Assembly: GCA_014904985.1 (NCBI GenBank)
Contig: MU128975.1
Location: 62,001-126,000, forward strand
Length of the DNA stretch: 64,000 bases
Direction: 5' to 3'
DNA from: Hydnum rufescens UP504
Taxonomy: Eukaryota > Basidiomycota > Agaricomycetes > Cantharellales > Hydnaceae
Positions 21,414-30,992 of this stretch are shown here, in pieces. The notes under the pieces are model-generated. The model had not been told where the DNA came from, made no database searches, and worked only from the letters and a program-made list of their open reading frames with translations. Position numbers and translations under genes: made by a program. Positions within the stretch are counted from its first letter, which is position 1, and each line of letters starts with the position of its first letter.

Positions 21414-21884
21414 TGTTAGTGGTGTTATGAGTCCCTTAGGCCATAGGGCAACTTCACTCTTTTAAAATGGATTTACTATAGCTTTCTAAGACCAAACCGG
21501 TGGAAAGCTTCTCCTCATGGAGGAGTTTGGTGCTGCCCCGGGAATTGCCCCTCTTCTTACATAGCTTTCTTAGTCATACTTCCTGTATGGAAAGAGCTGT
21601 GGCAATGCCCGGATAATCAATCTTTTTCTACGACCATCAACTGTCCGTCTCATAGAGTCGCGGACCTGTTGATTATGCACTACACACTGTGCGGCTCCCA
21701 GCTTATGTCTAAACCTTCTTACTTTGCCCTAGTGGGCATAGAAACCCTAACCCTCCAGGAACTGCTAGCCTGTCGGGCTAGGCGGAATGGTCTCAGTCCC
21801 ACAGACTGGACTAATCCATTGGAACTGGAACCTCCATCCTCCAGTCCCTCCCCACTCCTTAATTCGGATACCACCGAATTAACA
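21414..21884 (+). repeat. 3' LTR (471 bp)
   Basis: Nearly identical to 12097-12570. Followed immediately by ACGGC (21885-21889), the second copy of the target duplication. Confidence 0.93.
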
Positions 21885-22554
21885 ACGGCGAACAATATAG
21901 GGCCAATGGGGAGCTTGTGAGTTCAGAGGAAAAGGGATGCAACTAAAATCGTTGAATTCCAAATAGTTCCCAAGGTCAGGAATTTGATCCCATCTACATG
22001 GAAGAGGGTCATAGCAATACAATTCGTTGTTGTCTTCGTTGAATTGATGTACATGAGTATAGTGCTGGGCAGTGTTGGAGAACCTGAGGGTCCAATATTC
22101 CAGTCTGACAAGGCTTGATGTGCCAGGATCATTTTTTGCATGCATAGCGCTATTGGCTAAGATGAAGATGGTCAGGGAAGATTCAAAGAAAAGAACAATG
22201 AAGAAATATCTGACCTTCATATGTACTTTGTGAATGCTCCTTGAATGTGCTTTCATTAGCATACACTGAGGTGCTTCCTGCATCAGCACAAGGAACAAGG
22301 CAGGAATAAGGGTTCACTATCATAGGCCTGTCCTGGTCACGGAGCAAAAGACCTTCGGAAAACCCATCTATGTGAATTTGGTGTGCAGGAATGACCACAA
22401 ACTTTTTTGGACCTGTGCTTCCATCTCCAACCACACCCGAGGCAGAGGGAGAATGATCAACAACTTGGTCATGTTCCAAGCCTGTGCTCCTATCTTCCAC
22501 CACACCCGAGGCAGTGGAAGACAGGTTTGCAATGTGGCTTTGTGATTGCATCAT
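21885..22554 (-). pseudogene. upstream half of the gene disrupted by the LTR element
   Basis: On the minus strand a frame from 22554 carries two Ser/Ala/Gly-rich repeats (Ala-Ser-Gly-Val-Val, twice) and a stretch around Val-Val-Ile-Pro-Ala-His-Gln-Ile. A probable intron follows (donor GTACAT at 22226 or GTCAGA at 22214, acceptor CTTAG near 22157). The next exon runs without stop to 21885 and ends Trp-Pro-Tyr-Ile-Val-Arg-Arg at the insertion point. It continues in the same frame at 12096 once the element is removed. Family unknown; composition and intron suggest a real host or element gene before insertion. Confidence 0.6.
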
Positions 22555-22675
22555 AGCGAAGCAGCGGGTGCACGGGCTTCAGCAAACCCCGAACTAGCAT
22601 ATAGTGTTGGTATTAGATAATCCTATCCATAGTAGGTTAATAAGCAATTGGATCGCCTAGGACATCGGTACATAG

Positions 22676-22944
22676 ATAACAATCATCTTGTTGGAAATGG
22701 ATAAGAGATTCTCTATGAAGAGTTGCAAGAGGAGGACTACTGCATCAAATACAAGGAACTTGCCCATCACCTTGAAATACTCAATCTCCAAGAAAGCTAT
22801 ATTAAGGATGAACAAGCCAATCTCAAACGTGAACTCATTCAGGTGTGAGAAGAAGTCAAACGCATCCAATCCATACCACTGGTAATCAGCCAGTTCCTCA
22901 AACCCATTGATCACCTGACAGGAATTGCCACATCAACTCTGTGA
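22676..22944 (+). pseudogene. RPT3: proteasome ATPase Rpt3 N-terminal fragment, copy 1
   Basis: Translation gives the coiled-coil and start of the OB domain of the 26S proteasome base subunit Rpt3: Tyr-Lys-Glu-Leu-(x)-His-His-Leu-Glu, Tyr-Ile-Lys-Asp-Glu-Gln, Leu-Lys-Arg-Glu-Leu, Glu-Glu-Val-Lys-Arg-Ile-Gln-Ser, Ser-Gln-Phe-Leu-Lys-Pro-Ile-Asp and Thr-Gly-Ile. Stops interrupt it (TAA near 22702, TGA at about 22847 before Glu-Glu-Val, where the family often has Arg or another residue). The AAA+ ATPase part is absent. No introns interrupt the aligned part; a partial copy of a processed or spliced gene is possible. Confidence 0.85.
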
Positions 22945-22972
22945 CGGTTGATGTGACATGATTTGTGCACGG

Positions 22973-23255
22973 CATTGGATCGCCGAGAACTTTGGTATAT
23001 GGAAAATAACAATCATCTTGTGGGAATAGAGAAGAAAGCTCTCTATGAAGAGTTGCAAGAGGAGGACTACATCAAATACAAGAAACTCGCCCGTCACCTT
23101 GAGATGGTCAATCTCAAGAAAGCTATATTAAGGATGAACAAGCCATCTCAAACATGAACCCATTCGGGTGCAAGAAGTCAAATGCATCCAATCCGTACCA
23201 CTGGAAATCAGTCAGTTCCTCAAACCCATTGATTACCTGACAGGAATAGTAGGAA
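22973..23255 (+). pseudogene. RPT3: proteasome ATPase Rpt3 N-terminal fragment, copy 2
   Basis: Same region as copy 1, about 300 bp downstream in tandem, sharing the leading TTGGATCGCC block and AACAATCATCTTGT. It continues slightly further (Thr-Gly-Ile-Val-Gly). Small deletions shift the frame around 23109 and 23150. Homology stops near 23255. The two copies differ at many sites, so the duplication is not recent. Confidence 0.83.
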
Positions 23256-24159
23256 TCAACAAGCCAAAGCCCTTAAGAGGGATTAGGGATTTCAACCACC
23301 TCTCGGATCTTGTGCTTCTGAGTGTCCATCCCCCAAAAGATGTTGAAGTGATGGTGTAGCGCAACAGAGGAAGATGGTTTGAGCAATTCACAATCAAGAG
23401 TGGAAAGAATACAAGCAACATAATTCGAGCCAGTTGTATAAAAAATATTGGTATCTATATACTCAGTGTATTAAATGTTTCCTATGGTGTTTAAATTATA
23501 TTGTCGCCCCATGTATTTCGCCTTGCCCCTGTTATCACTTTCATTCGCAAGAGTGAAGCAATTGTGACGAAATGATTCGAATCAACTGTGACGTGTGACA
23601 GTCGAGCTTTGTGCCAGATCCAAATTCCAACTCATCTTTTTACAGGTAAGCTGCCCACAGGTCAGAGTTCTGTCCCGACGACCAACCAGCCTGACAGCTC
23701 TGCCTGCAGACTGTTACATCTCCTTTAGGAAATGGACTGAGCAAGGATACAGCTCTGCCTGTACCTGCAACATCAGATATACATTTTTTTTCTTGATGAC
23801 TCCACAGTGCTTGTGGCTCGGCCTGCAGCCTGCTTAGTCTCACATGGAGGGTACAAATTGCCTCTATATTGGGTCGCTAGTCCCTGGCATCCACCCCACC
23901 TATCGCCCAAGTTCCTCAGCTTCTCGCAACATTGCAAGCATGTTCGTCTATCTGGCTATGTGGTGTGTGATACAAGGGATCGTGATAGAAAAGGCCTGGT
24001 TTCAGGACCATGTACATACTTTTTTCTTGCTAATCTTCGATGCTAGGATATTGACAGATTATCTTTAGTCATCAAATGTCATTATCAAAGTCGCTGTAGA
24101 GGGGCTCCGGGCTGCGGAGGCTGCACTTGGTCAGCATATGAGTGCAATGATTTTTCTCC
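23256..24159. other. no gene supported
   Basis: Short frames only. The words CTCTGCCTG(T/C) recur here (near 23697, 23752) and again near 25470-25670, flanking the 24-29 kb genes. They may be parts of a terminal repeat, but I could not define arms. Confidence 0.4.
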
Positions 24160-24984
24160 GTGAGCCCTCCGGATTGCCCAAAGGCACATTGTGTTGTTTT
24201 TATCGATGTGCCTTGTCAGAGATATCGTTGCGAAAAGAAAGTGAGTTCAATCAATTGCGTCCTAATATTCTGTGTATTTACAACTCTTGACATAGAATTC
24301 TTCCATCATGGGTGGCCACAGTGGTTGACTACGGCGACGGCAACAGCGGTTAGGACGGAAGACGCTTGGTGGAATGTCCTTGCATCGAATACCACCCTTG
24401 GATCTGCATACCATCTATTTCGTCCCCATCCCCCACTCCCTCTGAATCTGGCCCATACCCCTGACATCCCTGTTGGCTGGTACTTACCATTATCATCATC
24501 CTCGACTCCTACGGCCTTGTCGGCAGACTCTCCTGCAGTCGCAGATGTGGCCACCAGCTCTGGGGCTCCTAGCATTGGTGACAAGCGAAAACATGTCCCA
24601 GATGAGGATTCTGGGGCCAGTATGCCACCCACGAAACGGTTCAAGGGGGCTGACGTGGGTCCCACAGATGCCGATCCGGGTCCCACAGACACCAATCCAG
24701 GTCCCACAGAGGCCAATCCAGGTCCCACAGAGGCCAATCCGGGTCTCACAGAGGCCGATCCAGGAATTGTGGGCGACGAGATGGAGGGTGTGGAACACCC
24801 CCTTGGTGATGGTGACGTGATGGATATCGACACGGCTGTGGATGGTGTGGAGCGCGCTCTCAACCATGATGACACGATGGATGTCGACTTGGACACAGAT
24901 GATCTGAATGAACGTATCAGGCACCATATGCTTAGAGTCCCTCTTTTGGAGTTCGTTGCTGTGAGGATTACATATCTATTGTGA
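24160..24984 (+). CDS. hypothetical protein with 7-residue repeats and acidic tail
   Basis: A 274-codon frame. Residues about 1-60 are Cys- and Phe-rich and may include an unspliced intron: CTTGACATAGAATTC could hold a branch site and acceptor near 24290-24296, so the true start may lie downstream. Residues 165-200 carry five copies of Gly-Pro-Thr-(Asp/Glu)-Ala-(Asp/Asn)-Pro-like 7-mers. Two acidic Met-Asp-Ile/Val-Asp motifs follow. A Lys-Arg-Lys and a Lys-Arg-Phe-Lys cluster could act in nuclear targeting. It lies 0.8 kb upstream of a KDZ transposase on the same strand and may be an accessory gene of that element. Confidence 0.5.
   Translation: MSPPDCPKAHCVVFIDVPCQRYRCEKKVSSINCVLIFCVFTTLDIEFFHHGWPQWLTTATATAVRTEDAWWNVLASNTTLGSAYHLFRPHPPLPLNLAHTPDIPVGWYLPLSSSSTPTALSADSPAVADVATSSGAPSIGDKRKHVPDEDSGASMPPTKRFKGADVGPTDADPGPTDTNPGPTEANPGPTEANPGLTEADPGIVGDEMEGVEHPLGDGDVMDIDTAVDGVERALNHDDTMDVDLDTDDLNERIRHHMLRVPLLEFVAVRITYLL
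24656..24762 (+). repeat. 21-bp coding minisatellite
   Basis: Five tandem copies of a 21-bp unit close to GGTCCCACAGAGGCCAATCCA, keeping the reading frame of the surrounding hypothetical protein. Confidence 0.9.
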
Positions 24985-25819
24985 TGTTCGTTCTTCATTT
25001 TTGCTTTCCCAATCTTTTGTGTACATAATGTCTACTACATCCCCTTGTCCCCCCAATTGGGGAGTTATCCCTTCGACATCAGACGAGAAGTTTAAGGGTT
25101 TGCAGTATCATTTATGTATATAATTTGTGATAATAATACAGTACTACAGATGCTGTGAGTCTGAGAATGTTTTCGGGTCCCTCTGATGTTATGCATACAC
25201 GCATCTCTGCAATCTGCATAAACGAGTTCAAGATACCCAGTCCACATATACAGGCATATACCAACTGCTAAAGGCGAGTATTTTTTATTTCTTGTTTTCT
25301 GGGACACTAACAAAACCTATGTTCTGAGATTGCAGTGGCTCAGAGCGGGTACATCGCCATCCATCGCTCCCATCATCACTGAATCCCGAAGACTATGTAG
25401 CACACCAGCTCGCCCTGGTGTATACAAAGTCTCTTGGTGGCATAGGATGACCAAGTACTGCATTCAGCTCTGCCTGTTCTGTACACAGTCTCTTTTTTTG
25501 CAACGCTCTTGACTGCGGAGCAAGACTTCACCTCATCCTGTTACCTGTGATGTCTCCTTTGAGTAATACACCCTCTGGTGATGAAAAAGGAGACGGCTTT
25601 GCCTGTTCTTCTGTAACATCTCACAGGCCTCCGACGACTGCACTGTGTTATGGCTCTGCCTGTTAACTGGCTACGTCTCATCTCGCTACACCAAGGCATC
25701 ATCACCAGTGTTCTTGCCTTGGTTTATTTCATCTTGAAGTCCTACTGTCCTCTCCTTCATAAGTTAAACTTCCAGTGCCATAGCAAAGTTCAGTCCTAAT
25801 ATCATTTGTAACACAGAAT
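24985..25819. other. intergenic stretch upstream of the KDZ transposase
   Basis: No gene supported. It may hold 5' UTR or an unseen first exon of the transposase gene; no clear TATA box was found close to 25820. Confidence 0.35.
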
Positions 25820-28800
25820 ATGAGCAAAGCTGTACTTAAGCACCTTAGTCAGGTCGCACAGGAACGTATGGGTATTGTGCCACCGAAACATGATGATGAC
25901 AACTTGGGTCCACCATCCTCTTCCAGCACCCGTCCACCTAAGCATCAGCATTCATGCGTGAAGTTCCCTTCTGAGGAAATTATTGCTGAAGGGCCCTCAG
26001 GAGATATTCTTGCGATTGATCTCCCATATCGTTCCCCTTCTCCCAACACAGGAGGTCCTTCAGAGCCAGAGGCATTGTTTGTCCCTCTAGTTCTTGATGA
26101 CACAGCAGAGCCTTTTCATTCGTCCAGAATTCATATTGCAACTGACACTCGCTCTCGCCATGCTCGTGGCAAGGCAGCAGCGGCTATCCAGTGGAATCAT
26201 GTTGTTATCCCATCCCTCATTCAGCCTTTCATGTTGTTTGAGCGAGAGCGATTATTGCACCAGGAGGAACATATGGTTCAGGTTGAGGAGGCTTGCAGAT
26301 GTGGGAAACAATGGAGACTCCTCAAAGTTCTTTGCATGTACTTTGAACGCTTGGAAACCATTGAATTCCATGTGTGCAGTTGTCCATCCCGGACTGCTGC
26401 AAGACAATTGGTACTGCACGGTTTGTTCCCATGTGCCCCACTTCACCCTTCGTTGGCCGTCAGCATTGACATGTTAGAATTCGTGGCCGAACTCTTTGTT
26501 CAACACGCTCCAAATGAACGAGCATGGGCAGCCACCTTGGAAAATTTCCTCAAGCATCAAGGGTTCAAATTTGGGGGAAATGATTCCTTACGTTGCCACT
26601 TTGCTACTGCTCTTGCCCAATACCAGGTGCTTGTCCAGGTGATCAACCAAGAGATGTCAGCTGTAGTTGAGAGTTGTCGAGGGCAGGTGCTGTCCACTAA
26701 GGGTGATGGTAGTGCAGGGTCCCAGGCAGTGTGTGAGGACAGTTTGAATCCTGAAAATTCCACCATTGGGGGTAGTGAAAGCAATATCCACAAGCTTGAT
26801 GTTGATATGCCTATTCCAGAGCAACAGTACAACAATGCCCATAGGCACGCTGGTCCATATCACTGTGGCGATGATGAACTCCCCAGTCTCTACCTCCAGT
26901 CTTGCTGTCCATTGTGCTTTGGGGGCTCGCAGACTATTGGTCTCCCCCTTCAGGCTATTGTGTGCATTGATGCAAATTTTCAACTCAAGTGGAACCAAGA
27001 CAAGGATCTGAGGAAGGATCACAAGGGGGAAACCGGATCTCGAGATCCTCTGATAGTTTCCCCACAAACCATTTTGCTTGAGCAAAGCCAGGTTGACATC
27101 ATGGAAGCAAGGGTCAATGAATTGCGGCCACCCCGATCAAAAGGGAGAGCAGAGTGGAAGCAGAAGGCTGATGAAGTGGATGACGACACTTCTAGTCCAT
27201 TGGAAGATGACAAAGTAGAGGCAGGGCTTGATGTACCAAATTCTGTATTGGACGGATGCGAAAAAATTGTTCATTTCTGCTGGTGGGGACAGAGTCAAGG
27301 CATCAACACAATATTTTGATGACACTGGAGTGATGGCATGCTTGTGCCGCCATGACATACCCCTTTTTCTTGCAAACATGCGCACTGCAGGTGAGAAACA
27401 ATTATATGCCTTTGCCCTGTTGGATGCACTGCTTTCTGAGCTTCTGAGACGTTGGCATATTGGCCTTTTGTATGATATCGCATGCCAAATTCATCATAGT
27501 CTCCTCAAATGGGACTTTATTCCAGAGTGGGAGGGGCGCATTGAATTTGGAGTTTCTGTCTTCCATGCTTATGGCCACCAGTGGACTTGTCAGCTTTGGT
27601 ATCACCCTTGTAAATCTGAAAAGTGGGGACTGTCAGATGGTGAAGGATGTGAAAGGTTCTGGAGCCAGTTAAAGAGGCTCATTCCTGGTCTCTGGGTCAC
27701 TGGTTATCACCGTCACTTGTTCATCCTTGATATCCAAGCTGAACATATCATGAAGTCCAAACTAGTTACAGTTGGTCGATGGCTGAAGGACAGGGTGAAT
27801 ACAGCAAGGGGACGGATAGCTGAGGGTGAAGAAGTCCTCAATGAGTGGTCAGTTCATGGCTTATTAAAACAATTCAAGGACCAGAGGGCATTTCAAAGCA
27901 AACTGGTTGTCCGTCAGTCCAAGAACAGTGGGGCAGCATTGATAGATCGCATCCTTGTACTCCAAAACACTGAGGCTTCGCTGAAGGAACAATTGAAAGA
28001 GTTGAGTGCTGAGTTGGAGGGTCTAGTTCAGAATCCAGATACCTGGTCTCTACAAGATGAGATAAATGGTTCAGTTTTGCAGACCAGGCGCAGTCTTACA
28101 CGAGTAGAGGGGGATATCAAGAAAAAGACTGAAGACCTCTGACTCACTGACTTTAAGTCATTCAAGGACTTTCAGCGACTTAAAAAGAGTGCATGGCTCA
28201 ACAAACAGCTCAATATCCGTGTTGTCCTTGATCAATTACTTGTCAAACTCCATGCATGTAAATTTGAGCTGGCCAATCTAGACTGTGGCCACACAAGCAG
28301 GGAACTTGACAACCAGCATCGGGATCATATAGAGAAGGCCACAAAAGGGCACGAACGTGGGATTCAGGCAACAATCAGGGCTTATGAATGTCTTTGGAGG
28401 GATATGATGATGATGAGGGGGAAGGATGGAGTTGCTAAAGATGCATATATCCCACCTGAAATCACAACCTCGGTGTACAAGTTGGATGTGGATGAGGACA
28501 TCTGGCTGGCTCAAAGTATGGAGGGGTTGGCTCAGTTTCCAGGTGGGGTAGTGCCAGCATGGCTCTCAGATGCTTCTGTCAGGGTTGGGATTAGGGCGGC
28601 ACAGGAGGTTGTGAATTGCAAGGAAGAATTGAAGCGCTGTGCAGCCGAGCACTCAAATCTTCGCCAATGGCTGGAGACAGAGTACCTTGCCACACAATTC
28701 GTCTTTAATCATTCCACTAATGTGTGTGTCCAACATTTTGCACTCCAGAGACTTCACCAGTTCTTTGACCTTGTCTCTATCTGGCAAAAGGATCTAGATG

Positions 28801-29042
28801 GTGTCCCATCTAATGCTAGCAGTGGTGGCATTTCCACATTTCTTCCTGAGATACCTCCCCCAATTCCTGGTATGGATGCTTGGGATCATGAAGTACCACA
28901 CCTTACGGGCCTGGATGAAGAAGGGTACAGTAGAAGTGATGCCAGTGAGCGTGATATCGAGAGTGACGCTGGGGGAAGTTTATTGTCAGATGAAGAACAA
29001 CTAGACTTTAGTTTTGATGTAGATATAATGTCTAAGTCATGA
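25820..29042 (+). pseudogene. KDZ transposase with CxC1 zinc module (broken)
   Basis: Landmarks of the Kyakuja-Dileera-Zisupton transposases appear in order. CxC1-like cysteine/histidine module at about residues 155-260 (Cys-x-Cys-Gly, then Cys-Ser-Cys-Pro and a Gly-Leu-Phe-Pro motif). Cys-Pro-Leu-Cys near residue 362. First catalytic Asp in Cys-Ile-Asp-Ala-Asn-Phe (about 26970). Second Asp in Leu-Leu-Tyr-Asp-Ile-Ala-Cys-Gln (about 27470). Glu in Asp-Gly-Glu-Gly-Cys-Glu-Arg-Phe-Trp (about 27645). The C-terminus is a long coiled-coil and an acidic tail. Two lesions: a frame change at a run of six A near 27260, and an in-frame TGA at 28141-28143. Between the breaks the reading is intact, so the decay is recent or the frame change is a sequence error. 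It would cut and paste its own DNA. Confidence 0.9.
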
Positions 29043-29329
29043 AATTCTGAAATCCTCTAAGTTATGTTATGGGCAAGTTTCGGGCAACAGTACACCAGCA
29101 ATACAGTAGTAGGTGCCCCTCTTAAGTAACCCAAATTGGCCAAAAATGACCAGCTGTTGCCAAAAAATGACCAGAAGTTGCCCAAAATTGCCCAAAATAT
29201 GTGGGCACCCTCTATTCAAAACACACTTTCTGGCCATACAATGGCCGAAAGCCATAGGCCACCTATTAGGTACCATTTCATGCCCCAAAAGTGGTACCTA
29301 ACTTAGGTAGGGTATATAACTGACCAGCC
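29043..29329. other. spacer with TTGCCAAAAA/TGGCCAAAAA repeats
   Basis: Short direct repeats of (T)GCC(A)AAAA-TGACCAG form at 29135-29195. No gene seen. Confidence 0.45.
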
Positions 29330-30055
29330 TGCCTATCACAGTGGGAATCCTGAGAGATCAAAACTGGTGATCCCCCAACTGTGAAGGGCTATAAATACTA
29401 TTTCCTGCACACAGCCACCAGCCTTGCAGAGCCTTCCACCAGCTTCCATAACCTTCCAGATCCTCCTCGAGTGCCAGCTCCACAGCCCATCAGTCAGCCT
29501 CCACACCCACCATCACTAAGCCTCACTAAGCTGACGCAGCTGTGTTACAAATCCTGTGCACACCTCCACATGGCTATGCCCCAACTTCCATATGTATCCC
29601 CCTTAGCATATGTACTTCCAAGGCAGTGTATGCCTGGGTACTCCAAAGGTGTCCAAAGTGTCAAAGGACCATAATGATGTGGATGAAGTATGGATTGGGA
29701 CAGGTGATGTGGATTCAGGGACTGGGGGTAGAGGAGGAGGAGGGGGAGTCTGGATTGGCAACTCCATGGACTCATGTGGGGAGCAAGGGAACAACAGGTA
29801 CTGACAAGGGCACCAATGCTGCCACTGGTTGACTACCCAGCCCATAGCCCGCTGGCCGAGGCCTGATAGAATGAGGGCAATAATAATAAGAGAAATGCCA
29901 ATAATGGCAAGGATGACAATAACCCCCTTAGTGAATGGAGGGAGAGAGGACATGAGAGCATTTGAAGAAGTAGGTGCCATATGATAGAGTCGATGAAGAA
30001 TGATACTCTGATGGGTAAGTCCTTAGGTGGAAGCAAATGTCAATTTGATCCTGAC
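29330..30055 (+). repeat. dispersed repeat with TATA box, copy 2
   Basis: Aligns with 2868-3620, including GGGAATCCTGAGAGATC, CTATAAATACTATTTCC (29388-29404) and the CTGATGGGTAAGTC end (about 30009-30023). It lies 145 bp upstream of the Plavaka start codon and could supply the Plavaka promoter, or be an unrelated LTR. Confidence 0.7.
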
Positions 30056-30199
30056 AAGAAGGAGGGAAGTATATGGTGTGGAAGTGATTTTTTTTTTTTT
30101 AGTTTGGGGGAACAGATCAGAATTCACCCCACTTGAATTTGAGTAAAGTCAGCAGACCCATTTTTAGTTCAGCTAACATAGAACTGTGCACCTTCTCCA

Positions 30200-30992
30200 A
30201 TGCCCAAGTATGAGGCATATCGCTGCCCACACTGTGGCTGAGGGCCTTTCACAAGTCCTTGAGGTCTGAATGCTCATATCTCAAAAGTCCACTACTGCCA
30301 AAATGCTCGCACACGGCTTATTGCTAGTTATGATGGCCACCGCTCCAACCCTGCCAGCTCAATACAGCAGGAGGATGATAGGATGGACGAGAACATCTCA
30401 AATGAGATTCTGGAGAGACCAACTTTACCTCCTGATCACAGGACCCCTGCTGATGGGCACCCTAGTGATCTTCATCTAGATGACAACTCAAGCATCAATA
30501 ACCCTGATGAAGATCTTGGACCAGAACCACTTAATCCTCATCAGAACCTGTACATCATCGAAAAGATCTCTGGTGCAGCTAAAATACTCGAAACTCCCAT
30601 GGGGACATCAACCCAATCACAGACACTATGGGGTAAATTAAGATCTCTTGAAGATCCACAAAAACTGTACTTCCCATGGGTGTCACTGGAAGAATTCAAG
30701 GTAGTTGACTGGCTGTCATCTTCAGGCCTGTCACAAGCAAAGATTAATGACTTTCTGACTTTATCTTGGGTACAATTGATTTGAATCAATGCAAGGATTT
30801 TTATTTACCTTTTTTCCCAGGTATGGAGCCACCATAACCCCTTATCATTTGGTACTGCAAAAACCATGTACGAGTGGATAGAAAAATATATGCCAAAGGG
30901 TCCAGGCTGGAAAATGGAAACAATCATTCTAGATGATGCCCCTGTGGAACCCCAAACACTTTACTACCAGAATCCAGTTGAGTGTGCTGAAT
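30200..30992 (+). pseudogene. Plavaka-type transposase, N-terminal part, split by the KDZ element
   Basis: ATG at 30200 is followed by a C2H2-like finger (Tyr-Arg-Cys-Pro-His-Cys-Gly, then Leu-Asn-Ala-His) that holds two TGA codons where Plavaka proteins carry basic residues. The next region is acidic and disordered. It is followed by the conserved Plavaka motif block Val-Asp-Trp-Leu-Ser-Ser-Ser-Gly-Leu-Ser-Gln and, after a probable intron at about 30782-30821, Leu-Ser-Phe... Pro-Lys-Gly-Pro-Gly-Trp-Lys and Tyr-Tyr-Gln-Asn-Pro-Val-Glu-Cys-Ala-Glu. The coding stops at the KDZ insertion (target duplication GCTGAAT, 30986-30992) and resumes at 58599. Plavaka transposases belong to the CACTA-like DDE group of basidiomycetes. 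Confidence 0.85.

Larger units (their letters stand above)
12097..21884 (+). mobile_element. complete LTR retroelement, LARD-like, with captured HECT sequence
   Basis: Two direct LTRs (12097-12570 and 21414-21884) bound an 8.8-kb interior. Both begin TGTTA and end TAACA. The 5-bp target duplication ACGGC is perfect (12092-12096 and 21885-21889). A purine tract precedes the 3' LTR. I find no reverse transcriptase, RNase H, integrase or protease motif in the interior frames; instead there are several frames of unknown type and three degenerate HECT-domain copies. The likely identity is a large non-autonomous derivative moved by enzymes supplied from elsewhere. Polarity (+) rests on the purine tract and the direction of the HECT copies. 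Confidence 0.88.

Noticed and set aside
24306..24998. Long minus-strand frame opposite the 24.2-kb hypothetical gene
   Set aside because: It mirrors the plus-strand 21-bp repeat and acidic tail; the plus frame has better composition and the same direction as the KDZ gene.
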